DNA from: JBCCOW01 sp039025855 | Lineage (GTDB): Bacteria > Planctomycetota > Phycisphaerae > Phycisphaerales > Phycisphaeraceae | Assembly (NCBI GenBank): GCA_039025855.1 | Contig: JBCCNL010000015.1 | Span: forward strand, 1 to 64,000 | Direction: 5' to 3' | Length of the DNA: 64,000 nt | Shown here: one piece after another, positions 1 to 10,942 of the stretch | Layout: every line of letters starts with the position of its first letter | Numbering within the stretch: position 1 is the first letter of the stretch | Program-made: the position numbers and the translations under genes | Notes under the pieces: generated by a model | What the model was told of the DNA's origin: nothing | The model's database searches: none | Seen by the model: only the letters and a program-made list of their open reading frames with translations

Positions 1-48
1 CCCCACCCGCCACCCGCCCCCCGGGTGGTGAACCCAGACCCTCCTCCG

Positions 49-82
49 GCCCCCGACACTTCCCGTGTCGGGGGCTTTTTTT
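49..82 (+). terminator. Rho-independent terminator of an upstream gene
   Basis: The sequence shows a GC-rich inverted repeat (GCCCCCGACAC / GTGTCGGGGGC) with a short TTCCC loop, followed directly by a run of seven or eight T residues. This is the classic intrinsic terminator layout on the plus strand. It presumably ends a gene lying before the window. Confidence 0.85.
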
Positions 83-122
83 GAACCACAAAGGACACGA
101 AGAATACAAAGACCACAATATG
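82..122. repeat. Partial copy of an AACCACGAAGGACACGAAG-type dispersed repeat
   Basis: The stretch reads GAACCACAAAGGACACGAAG and continues with further ACAAAG/ACCACAA units. It matches the left arm of fuller palindromic copies near 47095-47169 and 61098-61168. Only the left arm is evident here, directly behind a terminator. Confidence 0.6.
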
Positions 123-161
123 GTAGTGTCGAGAATCTTGAACCGCACCATACGAACTAGC

Positions 162-566
162 TCAGATCTCCCTTCGTTGATCTCGGTACGGATAAGCGAC
201 GACCTGCCATCCGTCTTCGTAAATCACTCGGCCGGGTCTTTCTGTCGTCAGCATGTGTACGCGATGGCCATACTCACCGAGCACCCGAGCTAGAGATCGG
301 ACCCGTGCGATGGGCTTGGCAGCCCGAGGATGAAACCAGCAGATTGCCCTTTCTGTGCCGGGATCATTTAGCACATCTGGTGACTTCAAGTGCATCTTGA
401 GCCACGCCAGATCGTCTTCAAGCTGCTGCAACTCGTAAGGCTCAAGCCGGTTACTGTCGCGCAACGTATACGCGGCCTGAAAGACACCTTGAGCGACATG
501 AGACATGTCGTCACGCTGGCCAATTACAAAACGGACGTAAGTGACACGGGCATCCACACGGGACAC
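162..566 (-). CDS. Small conserved hypothetical protein
   Basis: A 134-residue soluble protein of mixed composition, without signal peptide or membrane segment. The first usable start is a GTG, since the frame contains no ATG before the conserved-looking segment VRFVIGQRDD. From memory it resembles a short uncharacterised protein that occurs scattered in many bacteria, sometimes on mobile DNA, but I cannot name a family. Notable residues are a central acidic segment (LEDDLAWLK) and a WFHP motif. Base composition is clearly less GC-rich than the flanking housekeeping genes, and a dispersed repeat precedes it, so it may have been acquired. No neighbouring gene is close enough to suggest an operon. 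Confidence 0.65.
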   Translation of the reverse strand: MSRVDARVTYVRFVIGQRDDMSHVAQGVFQAAYTLRDSNRLEPYELQQLEDDLAWLKMHLKSPDVLNDPGTERAICWFHPRAAKPIARVRSLARVLGEYGHRVHMLTTERPGRVIYEDGWQVVAYPYRDQRREI

Positions 567-611
567 CGTATCCGGAAGAAATACATGAAAACCAACTGAC
601 CCTCGCCAAAG

Positions 612-1886
<1,275 letters not shown>

Positions 1887-2009
1887 ATGGGTCGTATTCC
1901 AGAGAGGGTCTTGGGCAAGAAAGGTCTTTGACCGAGTGTAGACGGTCCATCATCCCCTCGCCAGACGAGCGAACAGGAACCTCACAGAGGGGATCGAAAT
2001 GTGATTACG

Positions 2010-2354
2010 CTACGAGGAACCCACCATGGCCATGAGGAAAAGCAGCAACGGGATGCCAATCACTGAACCCGCGAACAGGTAGTGGAGCTTCCACTGGGTC
2101 TTCCGGCTTTGGCGACCCTCAAAGACAAGTAGCAGCCAATACACGGCTACAAGGCCAAGGCCGAGTAATATGCCGGTGACATGGACCCCGAGGCTGGTAC
2201 GAGGATCCGCCAAGTCGTACAGATACTCACCCCCCGGGCCGCGACCACCGTACTCACTGGCCAAAGCAGCGTAGATCCAACGTACAGACCACGCGACAGC
2301 GACGATCATCAGGCTCAGGATCCCGTGGACCGTATTGATGCCGGTTGACTTCAT
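2010..2354 (-). CDS. Small three-helix membrane protein
   Basis: A 114-residue protein starting at the ATG of MKSTGINT; an in-frame GTG four codons upstream is possible. Three hydrophobic stretches are visible: near the N terminus (ILSLMIVAVAWSV), in the middle (LLGLGLVAVYWLLLV) and at the C terminus (GSVIGIPLLLFLMAMV), separated by polar loops. It lies a few bases downstream of the SDR gene on the same strand and may be cotranscribed with it. The family is not recognised. The GC content is lower than that of its neighbours. Confidence 0.65.
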   Translation of the reverse strand: MKSTGINTVHGILSLMIVAVAWSVRWIYAALASEYGGRGPGGEYLYDLADPRTSLGVHVTGILLGLGLVAVYWLLLVFEGRQSRKTQWKLHYLFAGSVIGIPLLLFLMAMVGSS

Positions 2355-2368
2355 GTCATAAGGCACTT

Positions 2369-3109
2369 CTACAGCGACTGCTTCGCCGGCCGGACGATGA
2401 TCTCGTTTACATCGACATCCAGTGGCTGGGAGACGGCGAAGTTGATGGCACGGGCGATCGCGTCGGCGTCGATCGCGATGTCGAGGAAGCCCTGGACGCC
2501 GGCCTTGACCTCGGCGACCGGGATGTGGTCGGCTAGCTCGCTCTTGACCGCGCCGGGGCTGATGTTTGTAACGCGGATCGAGCCGTCGGACTCCATGCGG
2601 ACGCCCTCGCTCAACGCACGGACTGCGAACTTGGTCGCGCAGTAGACGGCGGCACCCGGGAAGACCACGTGGCCAGCGACGGAGCTGATATTGACGAAGT
2701 GGCCGTTGCCTTGGGACCGCATCTGGCCCTGAGCAGCGGCGATGCCGTTGAGCACGCCCTTGATGTTGACTTCGACCATCCAGTGCCAGTCGTCGATGCG
2801 GTTCATCTCGACCATGGAAAGCGGCATGACCCCGGCGTTGTTGATCCAGACGTCGAGCCGGCCGTAGGTGTCAACGGCGGCCTTGGCCGCCCGCTCCATG
2901 TCTTCGGTAGAAGTAACGTCGGCCTCGACCGCGATCGCCTGGCCGCCCGACGATGCGATCGCCTTGACCAGTTCGTCGAGGCGCGACTTCCGGCGGGCAA
3001 CCGCCACGATCTTGGCTCCGTTGTTCGCGAGCAGGCTGGCGGTGGCTTCGCCGATGCCACTGCTGGCTCCCGTGATGACAACGGCCTTCTGGGATGCGGC
3101 TTCGGACAT
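2369..3109 (-). CDS. SDR family NAD(P)-dependent oxidoreductase
   Basis: A 246-residue classical short-chain dehydrogenase/reductase. Visible motifs, in order: the dinucleotide-binding TGASSGIG near residue 13, the structural NNAG, the active-site Ser in ISSVAG, and the catalytic YCATK pair. An Arg pair in VARRKSRLDEL just after the second beta strand would favour NADP(H). The substrate cannot be inferred from the sequence. Sequence flavour is that of the broad YdfG/clavaldehyde-reductase-like group, which acts on small hydroxy acids or aldehydes. It is separated from atpA by about 140 bases and is probably an independent unit together with the small membrane protein downstream. Confidence 0.92.
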   Translation of the reverse strand: MSEAASQKAVVITGASSGIGEATASLLANNGAKIVAVARRKSRLDELVKAIASSGGQAIAVEADVTSTEDMERAAKAAVDTYGRLDVWINNAGVMPLSMVEMNRIDDWHWMVEVNIKGVLNGIAAAQGQMRSQGNGHFVNISSVAGHVVFPGAAVYCATKFAVRALSEGVRMESDGSIRVTNISPGAVKSELADHIPVAEVKAGVQGFLDIAIDADAIARAINFAVSQPLDVDVNEIIVRPAKQSL

Positions 3110-3253
3110 GGATTCATCCTTGTCTTAGGTGTTCGGACAGCGATCAAGCGGACAGCAGACAGCCGCTCCGCAGAGGGGCTGCCTTGGGGGAAACGTGATC
3201 GTGGATTGCTCGCGGCATGGGTGTGTTACACCGGGTGCCGAGCACGGGTTCGC

Positions 3254-4801
<1,548 letters not shown>

Positions 4802-4813
4802 AGGTCTGAGTGA

Positions 4814-5392
4814 TTAGGCGGACCGGGCGTGCTGCCGGCCTGCGGTGGAGAGTTGGTGCTGGAGTCGGCGGAGTCGGGCGGCGACGGTGGCGTCGATGAG
4901 CTGGTCGCCAATGCGGAGGCGGATGCCGCCGATGATGTCGGGGTCGATCTGGACGGTGAGCTGGGCCTGCTTGCCGGTGGAGGCGGAGACCTGGTCACGG
5001 ACGCGGCCCAGCTCGTCGTCGCTGGGCGGGTTGGCGAAGGTGACCTCGACGGGGAGGCGGCCGCTGCGTTCGTCCATCAGGTGGCCGAAGGCGGCGGTGA
5101 TCCCGGGGAGTGCAGCGAGGCGGTCCTTGGCATTGAGCACCAGAAGGAACTTGACCAGGAGATCGTCGGCCCGGCCGCCGAACACGCGGTTGATGGTGTC
5201 GGCCCGGGTCTGGCTGGAGACGGCGGGGTTCTCCAGGAGGTTCCGCAGCTCGGGGGACTCGCCGAGGAGTTCGCCGAGCGATTCGACCTGCCCGGCGATC
5301 AGGTCGAGCTGGCCGGCCTCGTCCGCCAGCTCGAAGAGCGACTTGGCGTAGACGCGGCTGACACTGTCGGTCTGGGTGACGGCTTGGGGCAT
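4814..5392 (-). CDS. atpH: ATP synthase F1 subunit delta
   Basis: The peripheral stalk subunit that links the F1 head to subunit b. The 192 residues are typical. An N-terminal helical bundle (SRVYAKSLFELADEAGQ) and a C-terminal conserved part (DPDIIGGIRLRIGDQLID) are recognisable; the latter corresponds to the family's G-G-x-x-x-x-I-G-D signature. It sits between atpF and atpA, the usual place. A short palindrome occupies the atpF-atpH gap. Confidence 0.93.
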   Translation of the reverse strand: MPQAVTQTDSVSRVYAKSLFELADEAGQLDLIAGQVESLGELLGESPELRNLLENPAVSSQTRADTINRVFGGRADDLLVKFLLVLNAKDRLAALPGITAAFGHLMDERSGRLPVEVTFANPPSDDELGRVRDQVSASTGKQAQLTVQIDPDIIGGIRLRIGDQLIDATVAARLRRLQHQLSTAGRQHARSA

Positions 5393-5410
5393 GGGTAGAG
5401 TCGGAGGCGT

Positions 5411-5426
5411 GCGGGCTGAAGCCCGC
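5411..5426. repeat. Short palindrome GCGGGCTGAAGCCCGC between atpF and atpH
   Basis: A perfect 7-bp stem (GCGGGCT/AGCCCGC) with a GA loop, followed by CGCTAAAC. It lies in the 51-base gap between two genes that must be cotranscribed, and has no T run. It is therefore more likely a dispersed palindromic repeat, or an mRNA hairpin tuning subunit stoichiometry, than a terminator. Confidence 0.6.
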
Positions 5427-5443
5427 CGCTAAACGGGACGGGG

Positions 5444-6064
5444 TTAGTTGCGGTTGATGCCGGCGAGTTCCTGGAGCGATTCGGAGACGAGCTGCTGCTG
5501 GTCTTCGGGGTTGATCTCACGCTGGAGGATGCGGCCGGCGATCTGGGTGGACAGCTCGGCGGTCTTGTCGAACAGCTCGGCGAGGGCCTGCTCCTTCGCG
5601 GTGGCGATGTCGGCCTCGGCCCGCTGCTTCATCCGGGTGATCTCGGCCTCGGTGTCGGCCTTGAGCTTCGCGGCGATCTGCTCGGCGTCGGCTTTGGCCT
5701 GTGTGATTACGGCCTGGGCGTCCTTCTGAGCGGTGGCGAGCTCGGCCTTGCGTTGCTCGGCCGCTTCCTCGGCTTCCTTGGCCTTGGCCTCGGCGGTCTC
5801 GAGGTCCTGCCGCTGCTTGGCCTCGCGGGCCTGGAGACCGCTGAGGATCTGGGGCCAGACGAACTTCCACAGGACGAACAGCAGCACCAGGAACATGCAG
5901 AGGTTCCAGATGTAGCTGAAAACGTCGCTCGAGAAGAGGTTCGACTTGGGGTCGCCGCCCTTGTCGTCGGCCGCGAATGCCAGGGTAGCGGGCAGCGCGG
6001 CGACGAGAACAACAGTCAGCGTCGGGATGAAGCGGTTGAGGCGAGTCCGCACGGGCGTCTCCAC
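5444..6064 (-). CDS. atpF: ATP synthase Fo subunit b
   Basis: The peripheral stalk subunit, 206 residues. The N terminus carries an additional hydrophobic stretch ending in AFAADD, which looks like a cleavable signal peptide. Then comes the expected membrane helix (YIWNLCMFLVLLFVLW, about residues 51-66) and a long alanine- and glutamate-rich coiled coil that dimerises in the stalk. The end ...LQELAGINRN lies close behind the coiled coil. It is placed between atpE and atpH as usual. The extra N-terminal signal-like segment is unusual for subunit b. Confidence 0.94.
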   Translation of the reverse strand: METPVRTRLNRFIPTLTVVLVAALPATLAFAADDKGGDPKSNLFSSDVFSYIWNLCMFLVLLFVLWKFVWPQILSGLQAREAKQRQDLETAEAKAKEAEEAAEQRKAELATAQKDAQAVITQAKADAEQIAAKLKADTEAEITRMKQRAEADIATAKEQALAELFDKTAELSTQIAGRILQREINPEDQQQLVSESLQELAGINRN

Positions 6065-6110
6065 TAAAGCGGCGCAGCGGTGGCCGAGGCCAGCCGGCGG
6101 GCCAAGGGGG

Positions 6111-6443
6111 TCAGGCGATGAAGGCGAGGATCAGCGCGATGACGGTGACACCTTCGATGAGGGCCGCGGCGATGATCATGTTGGTGCCGATCGGGCCGCC
6201 GGCTTCGGGCTGACGGGCGATGGACTCAACGGCGGTGGCACCGATGCGGCCGATGCCGAGGCCGGCCCCGAGGATGATGATGCCCATGCCCAGGCCCTTG
6301 CCGAGGGTCCCGATGCCGGAGGTGGCGGCCTCAGCGATCGCGACCTGCTCTTCGGCGCTGGGCTGCGCGGCGGTGTCGGGGGCGAGAGCCAGGAGGCCGA
6401 AGCCGGCGAGGATGAGGAAGGCGACAGTGGCGAAACGGGTCAT
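6111..6443 (-). CDS. atpE: ATP synthase Fo subunit c, with N-terminal signal-like extension
   Basis: The rotor-ring subunit. The start at MTRFATVAF is supported by AGGAGAA about 8 bases upstream and gives 110 residues; longer in-frame starts are poorly supported. Residues 1-27 form an extra hydrophobic, signal-peptide-like segment ending in DTAAQP. The two normal helices follow, joined by the polar loop AVESIARQPE. The ion-carrying acid is Glu97 in AALIEGV. The positions that hold Gln and Ser/Thr in known Na+ rings (such as Ilyobacter) are hydrophobic or Gly here, so proton coupling is the better inference. Located between atpB and atpF. Confidence 0.95.
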   Translation of the reverse strand: MTRFATVAFLILAGFGLLALAPDTAAQPSAEEQVAIAEAATSGIGTLGKGLGMGIIILGAGLGIGRIGATAVESIARQPEAGGPIGTNMIIAAALIEGVTVIALILAFIA

Positions 6444-6532
6444 CTTTGGGTTCTCCTGCGTTGTGCAGATCGGGGTGTGTTGCCGCGTGGCGGCGGGTTC
6501 GGGTCGTCCTCGGTGGGACTTCACAAGGTGGG

Positions 6533-7465
6533 TTATGCCGTGGCCGTGGCCGCGGCGGGGGTCGGTTCAGGTTCGTGCGTATCGGCGTGTTCGTCGCCGT
6601 GGTCGTGCTCGTGGTCGTCGTGGTGGTGCACAGCACCCTGAGCGATGAAGAGGGTGGTCAGGAAGGTGAAGATGAAGGCCTGGAGCATCGCGATGAAGAG
6701 CTCGAGGGCCATGAGGGCTCCGCCCATGAGGGTGATGCCGATACCGATGAGGAAGCTGGCGGCGGCGGCGGTAACGAGACCGACAAGGCCGAGGAACGCC
6801 CCGATGACGAGGTGGCCGGCCATCATGGTGCCGAACAGACGGGCGGCAAGGACGGTGGACTTGATGATCAGTCCCATGACTTCGAGTGGGACCAGCAGCG
6901 GGGCCATGTAGGCGGGGCCGGGGTTGAAGTGCTTGAGGTAGTCGACACCGGCTTCCTTGAGCCCGACGACGTTGATGACGATGAAGGCGATGAACGCAAG
7001 CGGCACGGTCAAGGAGAGGTTGCCGGTCGCGGTGCCGCCGAAGTGGGAGAGGTAGCTGCTAGCTTCTTTACCAAAGATCGAACCGATCGCCCCGAGGACC
7101 TGCCCAGACGGGACCATGCCCAGGAGGTTGCAGGTGAGGATGAAGAAGAAGACGGTCCAGATGTAGGGGATGTACTTGTCGGTGAGGTGGCCGAGGTTGG
7201 GCTTGGCGACCTGGTTACGGACGAACTCGCAGATGGTCTCGATGAGCTGCCAGAGCGGGCCGGTGACGATGTAGTCGTCGACGCTGTTCTTGGGTTTGCT
7301 GAGGCGTTTGGCGAGGCCGGCGAGGAGGAGGCTGACCACGACGGTCGCGACGATGCCCATCACCAGCTGGTTGTGGAAGGGCCCGATGATCTCGTGCGGG
7401 ATCACCTTCTGGATGGGGTCCTTCGCAGCAAGCGTGGTCGGGATGGCGGCGGTCAGGGAGGGCAT
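6533..7465 (-). CDS. atpB: ATP synthase Fo subunit a
   Basis: The stator channel subunit. The 310-residue protein has five or six hydrophobic segments. The essential Arg is present in STVLAARLFGTMMAGH (about Arg209), and the C-terminal channel helix ALELFIAMLQAFIFTFL is intact. The extreme C terminus is a His/Asp-rich tail (HHHDDHEHDHGDE) that most subunits a lack and that could bind metal. About 70 bases separate it from the AtpI-like gene upstream. Confidence 0.96.
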   Translation of the reverse strand: MPSLTAAIPTTLAAKDPIQKVIPHEIIGPFHNQLVMGIVATVVVSLLLAGLAKRLSKPKNSVDDYIVTGPLWQLIETICEFVRNQVAKPNLGHLTDKYIPYIWTVFFFILTCNLLGMVPSGQVLGAIGSIFGKEASSYLSHFGGTATGNLSLTVPLAFIAFIVINVVGLKEAGVDYLKHFNPGPAYMAPLLVPLEVMGLIIKSTVLAARLFGTMMAGHLVIGAFLGLVGLVTAAAASFLIGIGITLMGGALMALELFIAMLQAFIFTFLTTLFIAQGAVHHHDDHEHDHGDEHADTHEPEPTPAAATATA

Positions 7466-7535
7466 GTGGATCAGGACGGGGACAGGGTCCTCAACACGGC
7501 CCGCGGGTGCGGGTGGGGGGCGGGCAGTGTAGCGG

Positions 7536-7988
7536 TTACGGCGTTGCTTGTGGGCGTCTTCGGAGGGTGTTGAGAAGGATTCCCAGCTCGATGATCCAAC
7601 TGACCGCGAACCAGGCGACGGCGATCAGGCCGACGGGCCGACGGAGCTCCGGCGACAGGGTCAGGAGGTAGCCGAGCAGGCCGGCAGCGGTGAGCATGAG
7701 GCGGATGACGACGGAGCCGAGCACCGCATTGAGCGCGGCGGCCGGGCTGGTGGTCTTGGCGGACAGCCAGAGGGGCAGGACGCTGAGCAGGGCGATGGCC
7801 AGGACGATGGCTCCCGTGATCAGTGCGGGCGTGCGGAGATGGGTTGCCGTGAGCAGCGCGGTGAGGGGTAGGCCAATTGCGGCGAGCGCGGTGTAACCCA
7901 GGAACAGGGGACGCACCGCCCGTCCGAGGCCAGGGGACTCGGGGGTCGGCGCCGCGTTGGCGGTGTGTGGGGGTGGCGTGTCGGTCAT
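7536..7988 (-). CDS. AtpI-like membrane protein of the atp operon
   Basis: A 150-residue protein with four hydrophobic segments (LFLGYTALAAIGLPLTALL; ITGAIVLAIALLSVLPLWL; VIRLMLTAAGLLGYLL; AVAWFAVSWIIELGILL). Its start ATG overlaps the stop of the AtpZ-like gene by four bases (ATGA), so the two are translationally coupled. Position between the AtpZ-like gene and atpB, and the four-helix layout, match the AtpI/UncI role in assembly of the c ring, although sequence similarity is not obvious. The first 25 residues are polar and proline-rich. Confidence 0.75.
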   Translation of the reverse strand: MTDTPPPHTANAAPTPESPGLGRAVRPLFLGYTALAAIGLPLTALLTATHLRTPALITGAIVLAIALLSVLPLWLSAKTTSPAAALNAVLGSVVIRLMLTAAGLLGYLLTLSPELRRPVGLIAVAWFAVSWIIELGILLNTLRRRPQATP

Positions 7989-8314
7989 GGCTTGCTGTTG
8001 AGCCGGGCGACCGACTTGATCAGGAGGTAGAGGCCGGCCGCGAATCCGAGCAGCGCCCCGACGACGGTGCCCCACGGCAGGCTGCCGAGCCAGTGGTCGA
8101 TGCCGTAGCCGATCCCGGCGAAGAGGCAGATGCCTGCGGCGAGCTCGATCCCCGCCCCGGCAACAGCCAGCTTCTCGCGCCGCTCGTCCGCTTCGGTCGT
8201 GTTGGCCTCGGGTCGGTTCAGGCCAAAGAACGCACGGAACCACGCGGGACGCTGAGGCTCAGTGTCATCCGATCGATGGGCCGGCTTCGAGGGTGTCGAT
8301 TTCTCGGGCATCAT
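7985..8314 (-). CDS. AtpZ-like two-helix membrane protein
   Basis: A 109-residue protein if translation starts at MMPEKSTPS; an upstream in-frame ATG would add a GPM-repeat segment encoded by a 9-bp tandem repeat. A polar N terminus is followed by two membrane hairpin helices (ELAAGICLFAGIGYGIDHWLG and GTVVGALLGFAAGLYLLIKSV). The GYGIDHWLG turn is typical of the AtpZ/AtpI family encoded at the head of F-type operons, a group implicated in Mg2+/Ca2+ transport or assembly. It is 59 bases behind atpG at this start and overlaps the AtpI-like gene. Confidence 0.8.
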   Translation of the reverse strand: MMPEKSTPSKPAHRSDDTEPQRPAWFRAFFGLNRPEANTTEADERREKLAVAGAGIELAAGICLFAGIGYGIDHWLGSLPWGTVVGALLGFAAGLYLLIKSVARLNSKP

Positions 8315-8338
8315 CGGCCCCATCGGCCCCATCGGCCC
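8312..8338. repeat. Three tandem 9-bp repeats (CATCGGCCC) at the start of the AtpZ-like gene
   Basis: Three exact head-to-tail copies of CATCGGCCC. On the coding strand each unit supplies an in-frame ATG (GGGCCGATG), giving three or four alternative starts or a Gly-Pro-Met repeat. Copy-number slippage here could alter the N terminus or the initiation rate without shifting the frame. Confidence 0.8.
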
Positions 8339-8373
8339 CACCGTTCCGACGGCATCGCACGCCAAGCCATTGG

Positions 8374-9255
8374 CTACTCGAGCGCCGCCGCGCCGCCGAT
8401 GATCTCGGACAGCTCGGTCGTGATCGCGGTCTGGCGGGCCCGGTTGAAGTCACGCTTGAGCCGTTTCTTCTGCTTGCCCGCCGAGTCGGTCGCGGCCTTC
8501 ATCGCCACCATCCGGGCGATCTGTTCGCTGACCACCGCCTCGTTGAAGCACTGGAACAGCCGGGTCCGCACCGTCACGGGCAGGATCGCGTCGAGCAGTG
8601 TCGCCGCGTCGGGCTCGAACTCGTACATGCCCCCAGCACCCGCATCCACGGCATCGCCTTCCTCCGTGGTCGGCGGCTCCAGCGGCAGCAGCGTCTTGGT
8701 CGACGCCGACTGCTTGCCCATCGACAGGAAGTCCATCGAGACCACCCGCACGGCGTCGATCTCGCCCGCCACGAACCGCTCGATGTAGTGGTTGGCCAGC
8801 TTCTCGACCTCGTCGTAGGGCGGCTTGTCCCCGAACTGGTTGTGCACCTTACTGATCGCCCGCTTGCTGAACCGGAACACCCCGACGCCCTTCTTGCCGA
8901 CAACCTCGAGCTCTTCGGCCGCCTCACTCAACTGCAAGTGCGACACCGCCTCGCGGATCACGTTCGCGTTATACGCCCCGCACAGGCCTCGCTCGGACGT
9001 GATGACCAGCACGACTTCCTTGCCCGTTGCCGTGGCGGGGGGCTGCAACAACGGGTGGCTGACTTCGCCCGACACCGCACCCGCCAGCTCGCCCACCACC
9101 TCGGCGATCTTCCGCGAATAGGCCTGGGCGTCGATCGCACGCTTCTGCAACGCCTGGAACCGCGCCGTTGCGATCATCTGCATCGTCTTGGTGATGCGCT
9201 GGATATTCCCGACGGCCTTGATCCGGCCCTTGATCTCACGGATGTTCGCTGGCAT
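8374..9255 (-). CDS. atpG: ATP synthase F1 subunit gamma
   Basis: The rotor shaft of F1. The 293 residues carry the family N terminus (REIKGRIKAVGNIQRITKTMQMIA), the central GLCGAYNANVIRE motif and the C-terminal signature (LKRDFNRARQTAITTELSEIIGGAAALE). The gene is complete and lies at the head of the operon, directly upstream of the AtpZ-like gene. The usual bacterial position is between atpA and atpD. A 57-base gap separates it from pdxJ. Confidence 0.97.
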   Translation of the reverse strand: MPANIREIKGRIKAVGNIQRITKTMQMIATARFQALQKRAIDAQAYSRKIAEVVGELAGAVSGEVSHPLLQPPATATGKEVVLVITSERGLCGAYNANVIREAVSHLQLSEAAEELEVVGKKGVGVFRFSKRAISKVHNQFGDKPPYDEVEKLANHYIERFVAGEIDAVRVVSMDFLSMGKQSASTKTLLPLEPPTTEEGDAVDAGAGGMYEFEPDAATLLDAILPVTVRTRLFQCFNEAVVSEQIARMVAMKAATDSAGKQKKRLKRDFNRARQTAITTELSEIIGGAAALE

Positions 9256-9312
9256 GGCCGGAAGGATAGCCCATCGTCCCCACCCCTGTCACCCCACCCC
9301 TTACCCCACCAC

Positions 9313-10131
9313 TCACCCCGCATCGCACAGCGTCAGGTACCCCCGCACCACCCGGAACAGCCCCAGCGTCAGGCACTCCGCCACCAACGCCTGCCCGATC
9401 GAGACCTCATCGATCGGGCCACCCCCCTCTCGCCGCACCGCGTTCAGCAACACGCCCAGGTTCGCCAACGACAGGTCGTGCCCCGCATTCACCCCCAGCC
9501 CCAGGTCCCGGCACCGCTTCGCCGACGCCACGTACTTTTCCAACACCCCCGGCTGCGTCAGCAACCCATACGCCGACGCGTACGGCTCCGTGTACAGCTC
9601 CACCCGGTCCGCACCCAGCTCCCGCACCGCCGACATCGCCTCCGGGTTCGGGTCCATGAACACGCTCACCCGACAACCCAAGCCCTTGAGCTCCTCGATG
9701 ATCGGCCGAAGCGCCAGCCCCTGCGACCCCAGATCAAACCCGTGGTCCGACGTCGCCTGCCCCGGCGCGTCCGGCACCAACGTCACCTGGTCCGGCTTCA
9801 CCGCCCGGATGATCGGCATCAGATGCCCCCCAGCCGCCTCCTCGCCACCATCGCCGCCCACCGACACATCGAGCGGGTTCCCCTCAATGTTGAACTCCCG
9901 GCCCGCATACTCCGCCTGCGACAACAACGCCGACAGCTCATGCACATCGCTGATCCGGATATGCCGCTGGTCCGGCCTCGGGTGCACCGTGATCCCCGCC
10001 GCCCCCGCGTCTAATGCCGCCTTCGCAAACCCCACCACCGACGGCTCCACGCCCGACACCACCCCCCCCTGATCCCGCGCATTCCGCAGCCACGCGATCT
10101 TGTTCACATTGACCGACAGCTTCGTGCCCAT
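9313..10131 (-). CDS. pdxJ: Pyridoxine 5'-phosphate synthase
   Basis: Makes pyridoxine 5'-phosphate from 1-deoxyxylulose 5-phosphate and 3-amino-2-oxopropyl phosphate, the last step of the DXP-dependent vitamin B6 route. A TIM-barrel protein of 272 residues. Visible signatures: N-terminal LSVNVNKIAWLRNARD (beta-1 with the conserved Asn and Arg), GITVHPRPDQRHI, EFNIEGNP, and VNAGHDLSLANL near the C terminus. It is slightly longer than the roughly 240 residues usual in proteobacteria, owing to an internal loop around GGDGGEEAAGGHL. It is on the same strand as the atp genes and may share their transcription. Confidence 0.95.
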   Translation of the reverse strand: MGTKLSVNVNKIAWLRNARDQGGVVSGVEPSVVGFAKAALDAGAAGITVHPRPDQRHIRISDVHELSALLSQAEYAGREFNIEGNPLDVSVGGDGGEEAAGGHLMPIIRAVKPDQVTLVPDAPGQATSDHGFDLGSQGLALRPIIEELKGLGCRVSVFMDPNPEAMSAVRELGADRVELYTEPYASAYGLLTQPGVLEKYVASAKRCRDLGLGVNAGHDLSLANLGVLLNAVRREGGGPIDEVSIGQALVAECLTLGLFRVVRGYLTLCDAG

Positions 10132-10165
10132 CCCCGCATCCTAGCGAAGCCCATCACAACCCATA

Positions 10166-10189
10166 GCTGCGGGCACACCTGCCCGCAGC
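10166..10189 (-). terminator. Hairpin after the pseudopilin gene
   Basis: A perfect 10-bp stem (GCTGCGGGCA / TGCCCGCAGC) with a CACC loop lies 13 bases past the stop of the pseudopilin gene. No T run follows on that strand, so it may be a dispersed palindromic repeat acting as a 3'-end stabiliser, or a weak terminator. Confidence 0.55.
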
Positions 10190-10201
10190 CTGCGTCACCA
10201 T

Positions 10202-10942
10202 TCATTCGGGCAGCCGACTAAAGCTCCGAAACGCCGGGTTGCTATTCACCGCACCCACATCCACCAGATCATTCGCCGACTCCCACTCGCCGTGCCCATC
10301 GAAAAACACCAGATTGGCCCCATCACCGGCCTCCGCTGCATAAGCCCCGTACGACGGATTCCCCCCAGAGTCCCGCCAATCACCCCGACCATGATTGAAT
10401 GTCACATTCGTCGACACGGCGTGGTCCGTCTCATATCGATCCTGAATCAAAACCAGTGTGCTACTGATGTATTCGTGATCGTTCATCCGGTTCGGCATGC
10501 CCGAAGGCAGGGCGAAATCAGGAAAGACCCGACCCGCCATATAGCTGTATGTCCCGTAGCACCCCTGTGGCCGTGTATTCAGCGGGTCATCGATCGGTGT
10601 CACGCCTTCAACAGAAGGACAAACCCAAGAATCCCAACCCGACACATAGTCCTGCATGTAAGGACGAAAGTCGTATCCATTACCCGAAAACTGAAAGTTA
10701 GAAGCCGAGTATCCGGTATTGGGATTCGTCGGCGGCAGTACATCCCCGTTGTCCGTCGCATACGCCGCCAACGCCTGCGCCGCCCCACGCAGGTTGCTCA
10801 AGCACTGCGTCTGCTTCGCCGCCCGCCGTGCCCCGCCCAGCGTCGGCAGCGTGATCCCCACCAGCAACGCGATAATCGCAATCACCACCAACAACTCGAT
10901 CAGCGTGAACCCACACCCCCGCGAACCTCGCAACGTCACCAT
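10202..10942 (-). CDS. Prepilin-like protein with type IV pilin/type II pseudopilin N terminus
   Basis: A 246-residue protein. The N terminus has the prepilin peptidase site G-FTLIELLVVIAIIALLVG (cleavage after Gly12) with Glu at +5 of the mature form, followed by an alpha helix rich in Ala and Lys. The C-terminal part is globular and ends with NLVFFDGHGEWE, resembling the DGH element of the planctomycete H-X9-DG prepilin family. The start ATG is preceded by a strong GGAGAGGAGAG site. Such proteins are very numerous in planctomycetes and their roles are mostly unknown; assembly into pseudopili of a type II-like secretion system is the family inference. Confidence 0.88.
   Translation of the reverse strand: MVTLRGSRGCGFTLIELLVVIAIIALLVGITLPTLGGARRAAKQTQCLSNLRGAAQALAAYATDNGDVLPPTNPNTGYSASNFQFSGNGYDFRPYMQDYVSGWDSWVCPSVEGVTPIDDPLNTRPQGCYGTYSYMAGRVFPDFALPSGMPNRMNDHEYISSTLVLIQDRYETDHAVSTNVTFNHGRGDWRDSGGNPSYGAYAAEAGDGANLVFFDGHGEWESANDLVDVGAVNSNPAFRSFSRLPE

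Noticed and set aside
6111..6443. Sodium-coupled ATP synthase
   Set aside because: Subunit c has a Glu, but the Gln and Ser/Thr ligands of sodium rings are replaced by hydrophobic residues or Gly.
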